The translations under genes and the position numbers were made by a program. The notes beneath the pieces were generated by a model. It had not been told where the DNA came from. It did no database searches and was given only the letters and a program-made list of their open reading frames with translations. DNA of 64,000 nt from Rhododendron vialii (lineage: Eukaryota > Streptophyta > Magnoliopsida > Ericales > Ericaceae), in NCBI RefSeq assembly GCF_030253575.1, contig NC_080561.1:34557564-34621563 (forward strand), in the 5' to 3' direction. How positions within the stretch are numbered: the first letter of the stretch is position 1; the number at the start of each line of letters is the position of its first letter. Shown here one piece after another: positions 28,621-40,686 of this stretch.

Positions 28621-30591
28621 ATTTCAATCAGTTATTGAGAAGTGGTGGTTTCGATTACATAGGTTTCGATCGTAATTTTTTACTTTTTAGATTCTTTTTA
28701 TCATGACGATGCAATAATCCTCAAAAAATTGACGAAAATCTAACAAATACGAAAAAAAATTGAATAAGCACAAAAAAAAAAAGCCAGATAGCTTATTTAG
28801 CCGAACTGGGCCTGAATTTTGTTTTGTCTTACCAAAGAGAACTTCACAATTCTCTAGAGATGTGAAAAAGTAAACGAGCGCGGGTCTCAAGCCTAAAGAA
28901 CGCCGAAGAAATGGGAAATGCTTAGGATTTCTATTATTGAAAATGAAGGTTACAACTATGGAGTTGTTGAAAAAATTGAAATATGCAGAAAAATAGAGAA
29001 AGTACTGAACTATATGAAATTGAAATTGAAAGATAAATTGAACTGTGGCTCCGTTTGTTTCGACGTAAAATATTTTACAACAATAATAAGTATTTTCATG
29101 CAAAAAAATTTTACATTTAAACCAAATTTTGAACTTCTATTTGTTGGTCTTTTAGTACATTCTTAAAAACAGTGCTCTAAACTTTTGTAAAAATAAAAAT
29201 ATTCCCATACGGCCAAGGTGATCGGATTTTGAAGAACAAGATGGAAAATGTTACAAATTGGATTTTGTTGGTGGTGGAGATCGTCCCGCAATAAATTTGG
29301 CTATGAATCCTCTTTACAGGGGGCGCGCGCCTCGGATAGCTATTCGCACTACACTACCCCATTTGTGGAAAGCATCCAACCCGTTCGATGCACGAGATAA
29401 AAAAAAACTACATTGGTTTTTTTCGACCCCGTGCATCGAACGGCCACAATGTTAGTTGATAAAAAGATAGTTTAATATTTTTTTTGATCCCGTGTTTGAT
29501 GCACGCTAGCATTGGTCTTATTATATGCACCGAAAAATATATATGTATATATGTGTGGAAAGTAAATATAAAGTACCACGTAACAATGTCCCATGAACAT
29601 AGAATAATTTTTCCTTCATATTCAACCCCCACGTCTCTCCCTCCTTCCACGTTCCCCCCTCTCTCTCTCTCCCTCATCTCCCCACATCAGTCCCTCCTTC
29701 TCCCACGTTTCCCCTCTCTCTCTCTCTCCCTTATCTCTTATTAAAAAAATAAAAATAAAAATCTAGAAAATTAGGAAAGAGAGTTTGAATGGATTTTAAA
29801 AGCAAAACACAGTTGCTTAGTACATAGTATAGATAGATAGATACTTGACATACATAATATATACTACTACTTATTAAATTCTGGTATTTGGAGGACCTAT
29901 TATTGGGCAAAAAATTGAAGGCTCAAGGCGGCCGCTTGGTAAGCCTATGTGGCTATGTCCAGTGTCATGGACTGCCAACTTTCATGACACTGTGATTTTT
30001 CCTATTTTTAACACTGTACGCCACACAAGGCATGAACACACTTGTAGGCGTTTGTTGATTGAATGCGGGCGTGCCAAGGATTGTCGCATCCAACGATTTC
30101 TAGGCCTTGATGCCTTTATCTAACTTCTAATGTAACGACTTTAATTGCGTGACTCAAAGGGGAAAGTCACGAGATGGTTCGAGCTTTTGCCACAGTGAAT
30201 TGGATTTAACAATTTCCTGACCGTGTAAGAAATAAAAAGAACTAAAAGTAAAATGGGAAGGACTTTATTATATCGACATAATAAAGTTAATGACTACAAG
30301 TGAATGTAAATGGCAGGAAAAAGGCAAGTACAAGGTACTTCGAAAGAATAAATTTGCTAGAAATATGAAGATAAAAAGGTTGATTGGTAAGCGTTGGGCT
30401 TTGATTTGAGGTGTAGGACCCGTTGTTTGCCTTCCAAAACTTGTATTCATTGGTGAAATTACACTGGTTCAGATTTGGTAGTCCCATTCACCCCCTCTCG
30501 GACTTTGTAGCACATTAGATAATTTCAAAAAGCTTAGAAGTTTAATACGCCTACCTCCCGATGGTTTTCAAAAGACTTGAAAGCGCAGAAG
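28621..30591. other. Intergenic, mostly unrecognised
   Basis: 28690-28815 is half of a MITE related to 55231-55436 (CTTATTTAGCCGAAC end). 29640-29735 is a CT-rich low-complexity tract. The remainder, including 29890-30540, shows no gene; parts have the look of old retroelement non-coding sequence. Confidence 0.4.
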
Positions 30592-31234
30592 CAGTGGCGG
30601 ATCCAGGAATTTTACATAGATGGGTCACCTCTCGAGTACAAAATTGGCCCAGAGATTTCGAGTACAAATATGGGCTCTCGATAATGTTTTACAATAATTA
30701 AAAATTATAAAATCACTCAAATAAAATTAAACCTTTGTAGTAACGTTGTTAAGTTTGAATTAAAATCATGTAATGGACAACAATAAAAAAATAAACTTGC
30801 TAAGAGTTCAACGAAAAATATATGGCATGCTATAACTACACATAATCGATTTTCAAAAGGTAAAAAAAGTAAATAAATTTTAAGTTACAGGAAGAGAAAA
30901 AAAAATTGAAACTATATCAAACACAATAAGACATATTGTGTATATAGATTTGCGCAAGAAATCTTTGAGAAATTATGGAGGGAAGAACTTTTAGAGTATT
31001 AAAAATGAAGTAAAGAGGAGTTCTTTGAAAAATTTCGGAAAGAAGAACTGTTAGAGGCTTAACAGTAAAAAGGAACAAAAAAATTCACTACAAGTTGCTT
31101 CATTTGCCTTATATGCATCATTTCTTACCACTGAACCATCAGTCATTTTCAATAGCAATACAAACATATTTATTATTTATTATGAAGTCAGCTGGGTACG
31201 TGACCCAGCTGGTCTTAGATTGAATCCGCCCCTG
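30592..31234. mobile_element. hAT-type MITE (CAGTGGCGGATCCAG family)
   Basis: The 643-bp element has ends CAGTGGCGGATCCAGGAAT and GAATCCGCCCCTG, inverted copies with mismatches. The flanks CGCAGAAG and CACAGAAG form an 8-bp duplication with one mismatch. Relatives lie at 40687, 48684 and 51373. Confidence 0.8.
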
Positions 31235-32630
31235 CACAGAAGTGTCCGAGGATAGGATGCATCAAAATGATCCTTTTGACATCGATCATAAGCCTCAGCT
31301 ATCACATAACTGTCGAGCTTAATCCTTGGAGATCGACTTGGAAGCTCGTCGAGTTTGATACTAGGAATTTTATGGCGTAAAAATAGAAATATAATTAGTA
31401 GGAATTAAATTCTTTGAAATATAATAGTTGAAGTAATTTCATTCCGATGTTTGAATTATTCCAATAATCTTATGCATGAATTAATTATTTTGAAAATTTA
31501 TCAAATTCAAGATTTCATTTTTTATTAATCGTGCCGGAATATAAAATTATCACTCAACTTGGTAATGTGATTCTGGTTGAATGTGCCATTAGAAATCACA
31601 ATCCTATTCGTGTCTCCCCCAAATGTGGAAATCCTGAAAGTGTGACATCTCATTCCTATAGGTGTCCCTTCCAAACGTTAAAATAATGAAAGTATAGCGT
31701 CACATTCTCATGTCAAGTCATCGCACGAGCTTTACATATACATTCTCATCATTAACATAGGCCGTAAATAGGATGCAAAAAAAATCAAAATTGAACCTGT
31801 CCAACTTGTTTCAAACCTTGGGCCACGGGAGGATAACGTGGGATCTTTAACTTGCAAAATCCCCGAAATTAGTCAAAATACGCGTAAACTAATCCAAACA
31901 TTTGGTTATTTTACTAAAAGCGTCACCAATGATAACAAGGAGCCATTTTAGGAGACGAAGCTAAAAATTGGCTGTAGTGTCCTTTTGCACTGCAAAAATG
32001 CTATTTGCACAACCGTTGTGTTGGTTGTGTGTGTAATTCTAACCTTCCAGATGTATTTGGACGGTCTAGATTTTAAAAAAACTTTTTCATGGATAAGTTT
32101 AACTTTTATGAGGAAGAGTTTGAGCAAATCCTGACCATTCATTACAGCCATGGAAGGCTAGAGATTGGTTGTGTGTTGTGTTTTACACAACCGTTGTGTG
32201 TGTAGCACTTTTGTTTACACTGCTCCTCGGGCCATTTTTGAAGCCAAAACTTTTGGCCAAATTTGCTGTAAAACCCTATCCATTTTCAACTACCAAATAC
32301 ACAACAAAATAAAGAGAGTGTAATTTGCGACAACTTATTCGTCAATTGCATTAATTCTGCTTCAGATTCTAAATTAATCAAAATTCTAAGTTTAAGAGAA
32401 ACTATAAAGACTCTTTCAGATTCTGAATTTTCGATTAAAATAAACGCGAATAACAAAAAACCACTCTTTTTACCATGACTCTTGAAGTATATTATTACAA
32501 CATACGACCAAACACGTACTCATATATATGTACGTAGCCGTTTTATCACCAAGTGCAACATACCAAGACTTAGTAACCTTAAAAAAACATCTCACATATA
32601 GCTATATATTCAAAGCGAGGATCGATCAGA
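31235..32630. other. Intergenic with a small foldback element
   Basis: From about 31968 to 32212 two arms pair (GCACAACCGTTGTGT with ACACAACCGTTGTGT, palindromic). A piece of the same family lies at 47865-47945. 31235-31340 continues the sequence interrupted by the hAT MITE. No gene was seen; 32450-32630 probably holds the LEA14 3' UTR. Confidence 0.5.
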
Positions 32631-35600
32631 TCAAGTCCAGAGGTCGGAGAGCGAAGGGAGCTTGATCTGGCCCTTCTTGGTGATCGGAATGGTGAAGTTT
32701 CCGACGAGTGGAAGATCAACCGTGAGACCTAACTCCAGCTCATAATCAATGTCCCAATCCGCACCGATGTCTCTCACCAAGCTCAGCAACACATTGTGTG
32801 GCACCTTCACCATCACGTCCAACACCGTCGTCTCATTCCCCGCTAGCGATCCCGGGTCTGCTACTTTACCTGACCCGGCCAACCTGTGCTCATACGCCCA
32901 TAGAACCAAAATTTAAGTGAACAAAAAGCCAATTCAATTTTTTTTTAACTTCGTACTTCCATTTAATATTTTTAAGACACTTCAAAATAAAAGAATGTAA
33001 CGGGGGTTGTTTACAATCTTTAAATTATCTTTAGAAGTTACTATTATTTAAACAAGTTACCCACAAGCCCGGCCCAAGAGGCTACCGCCTAGGATGTATG
33101 CGCGCCCAAATTTTAGGCCCAAAATAGGGGCTTTCATAAACAAGTAAGTACTCTCTCCGTTCCAAAATATTGTACTTGTTTCTTTTTTGGCCCATTTTAA
33201 AAAATTATCCATATTTTTAATTTAAAATATCTAATATATATCTTATTTGATTAGATATTAATTAATTTTTTCAAACAAAGATTTTAAAATTATAGTAAAA
33301 AACATTACACATTATGAGATATAGATAATTTTTGTGAAATCCCAAAATAAAAGTAATTCTTGGCAGTTAGAGCTACTACGAAAATGATATTGGTACCGAT
33401 GGTATCGTAAGGAAAATGCACCGATGGCCACCAGACGGCCGATCCGAGCCGTCCAAAAATTTTAAAAACAAAACCGAGTGGGCCGGCGCGGGAATCAACG
33501 GCATTCGAGGTGTGTAGGGTGCTTGATCCGAACACCCCTTTTTCGTCTATATATGTATATATGTGTATATACACAAAAAAAGGGTTCTCGGATCAAGCAT
33601 CCTATACACCTTGGATGCCGTTTATTCTCGCGTGGGCCCACTCGGTTTTGTTTTTTAAAATTTTTGAACGGCTCGGATCGGCCATCCGGTAGCCGTCAGT
33701 GCATTTTCTCTACGGTACCATCGGTACCAATAGCAGTACTCGAGCTACTATGCATTGAACCTGCATCGAAGAGACTACAATGTAACAACCTAAATCGTTC
33801 GAACCAAATCATTTACTGTATTAATATTAATATGAATGATTATATTCAATAATTATTTTCATTATTGTTATTTAATTAGAAAAATATGTACGGTCTCTCC
33901 CCACCATGTCGCCTAAGCCCCCCAAATACGTTGGGTTGCCCTATTCTCTTCTTTTTTTTTTCAATCGGCAAGAATGCACCAGTTCATTGATATAAGCCAC
34001 ACGGCATCTACATATAATCAAATACAAACCAATCATACAGTTGTTACTGATAACCACCCTAAAATTAAGATACAGTAAAGTCACCGGTCCAAATCTTAAC
34101 GACTCTGTCGACCTCCACGACAAGAATAGAAACTCTCATTTGGAGCCGTTACAGGGTACAAAGCCATATATGCCACTGCGGGGAGCCACCACACCACCCT
34201 TTCCTTTCCACAGCGTTAAAAGCATGGGTCGCCCTATTCACAGTGTCCAAAATATCTGGACGTGGGGACTACTACTTTTGAATTTTTTTGCAGATCAAAC
34301 AAAAATTAGAATTCTGCAAATAATTCATTTAAGCAGTCAAAAAAAATATTAAACTTATTCCATAAATTGCAATTATCAAAATGAACCATGAGGACGGAAA
34401 GAGTTGTAACAGGGTTTTTTTTTTCTCGAAGTTTAGAGCTAGTCCAATTGGGGATGAAAAATGAGAGGATAGATAGTTATTTTAGTGTGAAAAAATGGTT
34501 AAAAGTTAGATGGATAATAGGACTCCCTCCTTTCCAATGGAGAGATTAAAAATGAGTGAATAGATAATTATTTTAAAATACAAAATTGATTGGCTAACTT
34601 TTTCTCCATTTTATTTCCCCCCAAATTAATTCAACTTAATTAAAAATAATTAATCAAAAAATTTCCAGTCAAGCCCAATAGGCAGATTCAAGATTAAAAA
34701 AGAAAGGGAAAATGACGGCCAATGACGTGTTTAATAATTAATACCTTTCAAGGACATTTTCAGCATTAACAAATGTTCACAGTATTTTTCTGACGGGTAT
34801 TAATTATCAAAACACGTACTAGGCCGTCATTTTCCCAAAAAGAAAAGAAAAAAAGCAGCGGCCAGATGCCCAAACCCACCCACCCACCCCACCCCACCAA
34901 GTTGAGTTTTGTTCACCCTTCACTTAAGAGGGTGAACATTACCATCTTTTCTATTGGTTGAAATGGTGTGGATCCCACTATAAAGTTATGTCATACTTAC
35001 CAAAAAGTGTATTGTAGGGGTGGAACCTACACCATTTCAACCAATAAGAGAAAGGGTAATGTTCATCTTTAAAAAGGAGGGTGAACAAAATTGCACTCCA
35101 CCCCACCCCACCTTTTCACATCTCTTCTGATTCTCTCTCTGTCGCTGTCTCAGAGAACAAAAAGGGGGAAGAAATCTCCAGGGAAGAAAATGCTGAGAAA
35201 CTCTCGAGCTGGATCAATCGATCGATAGGAAAATGCAGAGAAAATCTTGTTCACTCTCTCTCTCTCTCTCAACCCTCCACTCGATCGACCCAAGTATTTT
35301 CCCAATCAAACCCTCTCTCGACCGACTGGAAAGAAACCCCCTCTTTCCGTCAACTCTCCGACGAGGGTTGTCGCCGGTGTTCAACCTTTCAGCTGTGGGC
35401 AGATTTTCAGATAATCCAGCGAGCTAGGGCAGATTTTTCGGCCATTTTTCGGCGACTCAGTTATATTCCGGCCGTCCATTGTTTTGGTAAATTAGTTGAT
35501 TTGCTGAGCCGGAGGAGATGAAAAGATGCATCTAGGAATCCATCCCTATTGGAAAGCTGTTTTCTGATTTAGGACCGGATAATAACTATGACAACCCCCT

Positions 35601-36003
35601 TTTCATCCCATAGGAGTTGCTATTAGGGGTTGATATAAAAATCATACATCGAGATTGGGTAACTATCTCCAAGGAGGGAGAAAAAATCATAAAGAAGACC
35701 TAAATTCAAAAACGAACATTGAAGACCTAACAAAAACAGTCACAAGGATAGAGAAGACGGGAGGGAGAGAGAGAGAGATCAGTGATCCTATTCGTACCTG
35801 CCGGCGAACTTGAGAGAGTAAGAGAGGTCGCAAATGGGAATGGAATGACTGTAAGGATTCTTAATCGCCACCTTGGCCTTGTAGGTGACACCGTCGCGGC
35901 TGACGTCCGCCAGATCAACATCCAGCACGTCCACCTCCGGCTTCTTTATGTCCATCACCTTCTCCGTCACGAAATTCTTCGCCTTTTCCACCAAACTCGC
36001 CAT
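32631..36003 (-). CDS. LEA14: LEA14-type late embryogenesis abundant protein (LEA_2/WHy domain)
   Basis: Two exons give 152 residues, the family's normal length. Exon 1 is 35798-36003 (206 bp), with donor CAG|GTACG. Exon 2 is 32631-32883 (253 bp), with acceptor CACAG|GTTGG. The join reads KFAGR-LAGSGKVADPGSL, in register with known LEA14 proteins. The N-terminus MASLVEKAKNFVTEKV, then NPYSHSIPICDLSY, IGADWDIDYELELGL and NFTIPITKKGQIKLP, are hallmark segments. LEA14-type proteins are folded, mostly cytosolic and linked to drought, salt and ABA responses. The intron is 2914 bp, far longer than the roughly 100 bp usual for this gene, because at least three MITEs and another foreign segment lie in it. 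The start chosen matches the family; an in-frame ATG 48 bp upstream is less likely. Confidence 0.93.
33379..33741. mobile_element. Mutator-type foldback MITE in the LEA14 intron
   Basis: Arms of about 160 bp pair across the TA-rich centre. The inner ends read ATTGGTACCGATGGTA. A perfect 9-bp duplication, GAGCTACTA, flanks it (33370-33378 and 33742-33750). It is the same family as 14822-15163. Confidence 0.88.
34706..34836. mobile_element. 131-bp MITE with 9-bp duplication in the LEA14 intron
   Basis: The ends are perfect 15-bp inverted repeats, GGGAAAATGACGGCC. A 9-bp duplication, AAAAAGAAA, flanks it (34697-34705 and 34837-34845). Low complexity of the duplication leaves slight doubt. Confidence 0.8.
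34907..35090. mobile_element. MITE with TTTTGTTCACCC ends in the LEA14 intron
   Basis: The ends TTTTGTTCACCCT and AGGGTGAACAAAA are inverted copies, and GGTTGAAATGGTGT pairs with ACACCATTTCAACC inside. C/A-rich CACCCCACCCC sequence lies on both sides. Confidence 0.7.
35091..35660 (+). other. Leader-like segment inside the LEA14 intron
   Basis: Relatively GC-rich DNA with a CT tract (35255-35272) and a plus-strand frame of 146 codons that matches no family I know. It looks like the 5' leader of some plant gene rather than intron sequence, so it may be a captured fragment. No function is proposed. Confidence 0.3.
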
Positions 36004-36063
36004 CTTTTTCGCTGATTCAAACGAATTGAAAAATATGACACAGTTAGTCACCGGCGACGCGAG

Positions 36064-36070
36064 CTTTATA
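36064..36070 (-). promoter_or_regulatory. TATA box of LEA14
   Basis: TATAAAG on the minus strand, about 61 bp upstream of the LEA14 start codon. Confidence 0.6.
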
Positions 36071-36164
36071 AATAGAGAGGATTGAGTGGGGAGTCGGGAA
36101 AATAAAGGAATTCAACCGCTAGTGTGAGCGCGTACAGATATTTTCTAAGAGTTTGGGTTCGTGG

Positions 36165-36212
36165 ACGCGTGGATCCTTGCTTGGGTTGGGTTATTTTGTT
36201 CCGTGACACGTG
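36165..36212 (-). promoter_or_regulatory. ABRE/G-box and CE3-like motifs of LEA14
   Basis: CACGTG lies at 36207-36212 within GACACGTGAC, and ACGCGTG at 36165-36171. An ABRE with a CE3-type coupling element about 200 bp above the start is the classic arrangement of ABA-responsive LEA genes. Function is inferred from motif and position. Confidence 0.6.
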
Positions 36213-36479
36213 ACCCGACTTGTCGGCAGTACTATTTAGGGGTGCAAATTTTCTATGATGCTCCTTGGTGGTATGTATGATGCTCCCATCAAATATGGAC
36301 TCTTAGATTAAAAATAGATAAATTGTAGCATTTAGATCAAAACTATTCAGAAAGAGTATGTGGAATTTACTAAAAACAATATGGTTTTAAGAATTTTTGA
36401 CCAAAAAAACATAGTATTACTTACCACATAAACATATTTTTTATACTATCATTCTTTAAGATTACACTTACTATGTTAG

Positions 36480-36850
36480 GAGCTGTGCTACGTGCACAGA
36501 CTGCTGTGCACAACAGCCTTTTCTTCCCGCCCCGGGTCGTACGAAGATAATCGGAGCCGCTCATTTTGTTCAAAATATGTCGTTTAAGGTCTCTGTAAAA
36601 AATGAGCTTCGTTCGATATCGTTAGAGGTGTTAACAAAACACCCAAAATCACTTCAGAAATTAGCCTAAATTCTGAAGTGATTTTGGGTGTTTTGTTAAC
36701 GCCTCTAACGATATCGAACGAAGCTCATTTTTTACAGAGACCTTAAACGATATATTTTGAATAAAATGAGCGGCTCCAATCATTTTTGTGCGACCCGGGG
36801 CGGGAGGAAAAGGCTGTTGTGCACAGCAGTCTGTGCACGAATCATTTCTG
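36480..36850. mobile_element. Near-perfect Mutator-type foldback element
   Basis: Two arms of about 175 bp are almost identical inverted copies around a short centre near 36670. A perfect 9-bp duplication, CTATGTTAG, flanks it (36471-36479 and 36851-36859). The outer end CAGAAATGATTCGTGCACAG is shared with 22696-23033. High arm identity suggests recent insertion. It lies about 480 bp upstream of the LEA14 start. Confidence 0.9.
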
Positions 36851-36859
36851 CTATGTTAG

Positions 36860-37742
36860 TATATGACTACACTTTCTAAAAAACACTTGCTATACTTGTT
36901 GACTACACTTACCATTTTGCTAACAATATTTACCATAAAATAAGGGAAAAACGATTGGAAGCATCATAGCCGGAAGCCCGTCCACATGGAAGTCCAGCCC
37001 AAAAAATGGCGCCCAATCGCTCCCAAATCCAGCTTCCATCTCTTTTTTTCGGCTGGACTGCCATGTGGGAAAAAAGAGATGGAAGCTGAGTTTGGGAGAG
37101 ATTGAGCCTTTTTTCGGCTAGATGGCCAAGCGTGCGTGCGTGCACGATCCGTTACCCTCTTACGTACTCATAGGCTTTCTGTTAGGGGTGAGGCTGGACT
37201 GAATTGGTTTTGTTTTATAGTAGTAAATCAAGAACCAATTCACCATACTGATTAAAGATTTGGAGAACCAAACCAGACCATAAAATTCATAGAACCAAAC
37301 CAATCCGAATCGCTATAAGTCGGTTTGATTTAGATTTTGAATTACAGTTCGCTTGAAATTGAGTTATCATCCCTATAAACTACTATTTCAAAGTACTTAA
37401 AATTATATACCAAAACTTATATTAAAAACTAACTAGTTATATATTTTTTTTAAATATCTCCAAAGTCCACAAATATCAACCAACTAAATAAGAGTAAAAT
37501 ATATACAAGTAATTAGCGAAGGAATAAAGCCACGGAATAGAATATTAGATTAGAAAATTAGTTACCGAACGAAAAGACTGAAAAATTAATTGACTAAGTC
37601 CAAGGTGTGTATTGAAACTGTGAGAATAGGTTATCACATATAGAAGTTTAGGATAATGTTGTCTTCGAAGTAAAAGAATGGTGTGGTGGAATGGAAAATT
37701 AGATTAGAAAATTAATTTTATTTAATGTATCTAAACAAAATA
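36860..37742. other. Intergenic with small hairpins
   Basis: 36950-37110 holds nested inverted repeats (GATGGAAGCTG with CAGCTTCCATC). 37180-37350 is rich in GGTTTGGTT-like words typical of old hAT MITEs. No gene was recognised. Confidence 0.4.
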
Positions 37743-38090
37743 TAGTATACTCGCATGTTGTACAGTAAAGAGAGCGTGACTTGAGTACTTGATACGAACC
37801 AGCTATAATGAGTCTATGGTTGGTATAATCAGTGTTCGTAGATGCTTGACTGAAATGGGTTTTGGCGAATTTGGGATTAGAAATCAAAGAGCGTCATAAC
37901 TTGCAAACGCACCTCGATCGCAGCAGAGATTTGACGGGAAGTCTCAATAGTACGTATTTCGACGATGATTTCCAGCTGGAGGCTCGGCAGTGGCTGAGAA
38001 TAATAAGTCGAATGGCGGATTTGAGAGTAGTGGGGCTGACAGGAGTGGTAGTGGAGCTGCTTTCAGTGGCCGTAGATGGTATGGTAGACG
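37743..38090 (-). pseudogene. Truncated F-box/FBA pseudogene
   Basis: The minus strand matches the first roughly 100 codons of the two intact F-box genes. The start codon has become ACG (ACGGCCACTGAAAGC against ATGGCCGCCGAAAGC). The F-box core LRLPVKSLLRSRCVCK is followed by a stop in place of SW, then ISNPKFAKTHF in frame, and TDYTNHRLI. Similarity ends near 37743 and the FBA domain is gone. Confidence 0.9.
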
Positions 38091-38150
38091 TGCAAACTGC
38101 TTCAGCTATCAGAATGTGACGGAGAAGAAAGCAAAAGCGCAAAGAAGATA

Positions 38151-38421
38151 CTCCCTCCGTCCCTTTTTAAGTGTCCTGCTTCGTAATTCCAACTTATTAA
38201 AAAGACATCATCATTATATCTTTCACATCAACTTTTTCCTCCACTTTCCCTACGTACCCATCATCATTACACTTTTACTCACTTACTTTTTAAAATGGAA
38301 TCTACTTTTAGGAACAAAATAGACAATTTACCAACTTTTACCCACTAACTTTACAAAATGGACACTTATTAAGGGACAACCCAAAATGAAATACCGGACT
38401 ATAAATAAGGGACGGAGGGAG
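38151..38421. mobile_element. Stowaway MITE in the leader of the F-box pseudogene
   Basis: The 271-bp element has inverted ends CTCCCTCCGTCCC and TA on both sides (38149-38150 and 38422-38423), as for Tc1/mariner-type Stowaway elements. A close relative lies at 60503-60774 in inverted orientation. Confidence 0.93.
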
Positions 38422-38423
38422 TA

Positions 38424-39139
38424 GAATTTTCGCAGATTAGGGGTTTTAGGATTTCCTTGATCTCAATAGTTACTGGGCTTCTGGGGACTGCACTACACTA
38501 TGCAGTCGGTACCTTGTGACTTGTGAGCCCTTGTCGAGCCTGCTTCGATGATCGAATTTGTTCATCTCGTAGAGATTGACGCAAATATGTAAGAATAACA
38601 CTATATAAATTGAATACCTATTAGTTTCTGATCGGATTGCATCTCTTTATGGAAATGATTTCAGCGACACTGAGTCCCCATTACGCTAAGGTTCTTATTT
38701 TTCAAGTACTTATTTTCTGCTTTACGAGACAAATCATTCTCTCTTAATACATCACATTTAATTCAAAAAGTAAGTACTTATTAGAAAAATACGTTCTTAT
38801 TTTCCTTAGCAGAACAAGGCCTTAATGAAACTCATCAAAAAAAAAATTGTGAATTTTTTTTTTTTAACTGGATTAATTTCTTCTCAGGCTATACAAGATG
38901 AACGACCTTGATCATGGTACTGTACCTGGCATGACCAACGATAATTGTATAGTGTTGTCTCCTTGTCAACAAAGACAGGAATCTGGCTATTAGGGCCAAG
39001 GCCACCCCCAACATGGAAAAACCAAAAGTTATCGAGTAGTTTGTTTTTTACATTTACTCATCAACCTAGAAATTTCAAAATCTTATTGTTATTATGGCCT
39101 CTCAGTCCGTGTATATGAAATCGTGGTTCCGTCCCTGAT
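38424..39139 (-). other. 5' flank of the F-box pseudogene, with a small MITE
   Basis: 38500-38690 and 38826-38850 match 28466-28600 as a continuous stretch, so the block at about 38676-38826 (TAAGGTTCTTATTTT..AAATAAGAACG ends) is a MITE with an empty site at 28.58 kb. 38880-38950 matches the reverse complement of about 13,210-13,290. Confidence 0.65.
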
Positions 39140-40678
39140 TGTCACTTTCCACGAGGGGACTTTGGAGAAGCTTGGTTCAATGTTGAAATTCTTAAACTTG
39201 AAACATTTTTTAATGGAAAACGAAGCTTGAAACTTTTTTTAATGGGAAATTAAGTGTTGAAATAAAAGTTAGTTATCTATACTAGAAGTTGAAATTTGGA
39301 ATGCAAACAACTTTTCGTTTTTCTTTTTGATTTATGTATTACATGGGTGACATGGTGGCCACACTGGAAGGATGGTGTTGGTGAGATTTGGCCGCATAAA
39401 CGTAGTAACTCAGCGGGATTTGTTGATACCGGTGGTAATGGAGTGGTGATGATAAAAGCCATATAAGTAGAGAGGTGGCGGTTTCGAGCACCTTACCGCT
39501 CGAGAAAATGGTTATAGCAAACGACCAGAAAGGAATAAGGAGGACGAAGGGTAAAAGAAAACGAAATTCAAATGTAACAGCAGAAATCATTCGGCCGACA
39601 AAAGGGTATAAACCTTCGGAAATGGCAATGGAGTGGTGTAGAGCACGCAGTCTATATCAAAGATGCCAAACTTGAGATTTCTTTCTACAACACCATGTTC
39701 CTTTAATTCTAGCCTCAGAAATCCAAATGCACAATTGCATCTGCATTTTGTGAGCTATGAACGAGGAAAAGAGGAGACTCTCGGTAAATCTCGAAATAAA
39801 ATATCAAATATGGCATATTGAAATACAACAAAAATAGAATTGAGAGCGTGAGCAGAGAGCAAGGATTGGGATTGAGAGAGTGCTGAGAGTTCTATTGAAT
39901 GATTGTGTGACTAAAATCACGACCCTGATCCATTCCTTGAGGTCGTTCGATGAACACTGCCACCTAAAAGTTCACTTGGCTTATCAATGCAATAAAAACG
40001 GGATAAGCTCAAGCAGAAGCAAAGTCACTTGATTAACCATTGGTAAACAGGAAAAGCCATAGTTATGCAATTAAGTTCCCAAAATAGCCATCACAGTTTG
40101 TAGGTACCATGTACCGTCCAGAGTTGTGAAAGTACTAGATTGTGTCCATACACATTAACATTTCAAACACAAATAAAAGAGTACTAGCTCTAATTACATG
40201 CCAAAAAAATTCAAAATAAGCAAGTACAAGTCTTCACACCACGAGCATTACATTATAAGCTAGTTGATCAAGAAATCACATGTCCTCAGTTCCTGAAAAA
40301 CATGTAAAGTAATAACATAAGTTAACGCTCATATGCAATACTGCAAACAAAAGTTATAATGTGCCATGGATGAGTAAACAATTCATGTGACAAGGTGTTT
40401 GCAAACCGAACGATTTATAAGCTTCTCAATAAGCAATTCAATAAAGAACCAGTCCTATTATTATGGCGCACAACCAACCTTTGGTCGCACGAAGTACGAC
40501 TGGGTCAACAATAGGACACAAAAACCTGTAAATGCTAGCATGCTTATTCTCCTTGACTCCTCGTCAACAAGAGTTAATCCCCAGTGCCATCAAGAGATTC
40601 TTAAACTACTATCAAACTCATCAATGGCATTCAAAACTCATACATCCAATTAAGTGAAGACATGAAAACTACAAAAAC
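39140..40678 (-). other. Duplicon, inverted partner of 9.1-13.2 kb
   Basis: The reverse complement aligns with 12378-13200 and then 9080-9616, passing without a break over the place where the 9617-12373 solo LTR sits in the other copy. No coding region was recognised. Confidence 0.8.
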
Positions 40679-40686
40679 AAGTGGAT

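Noticed and set aside
35081-35521. Plus-strand frame of 146 codons as a gene in the LEA14 intron
   Set aside because: No domain is recognisable, the 5' end lies in a MITE end, and it looks more like a leader than coding sequence. Kept only as a low-confidence segment.
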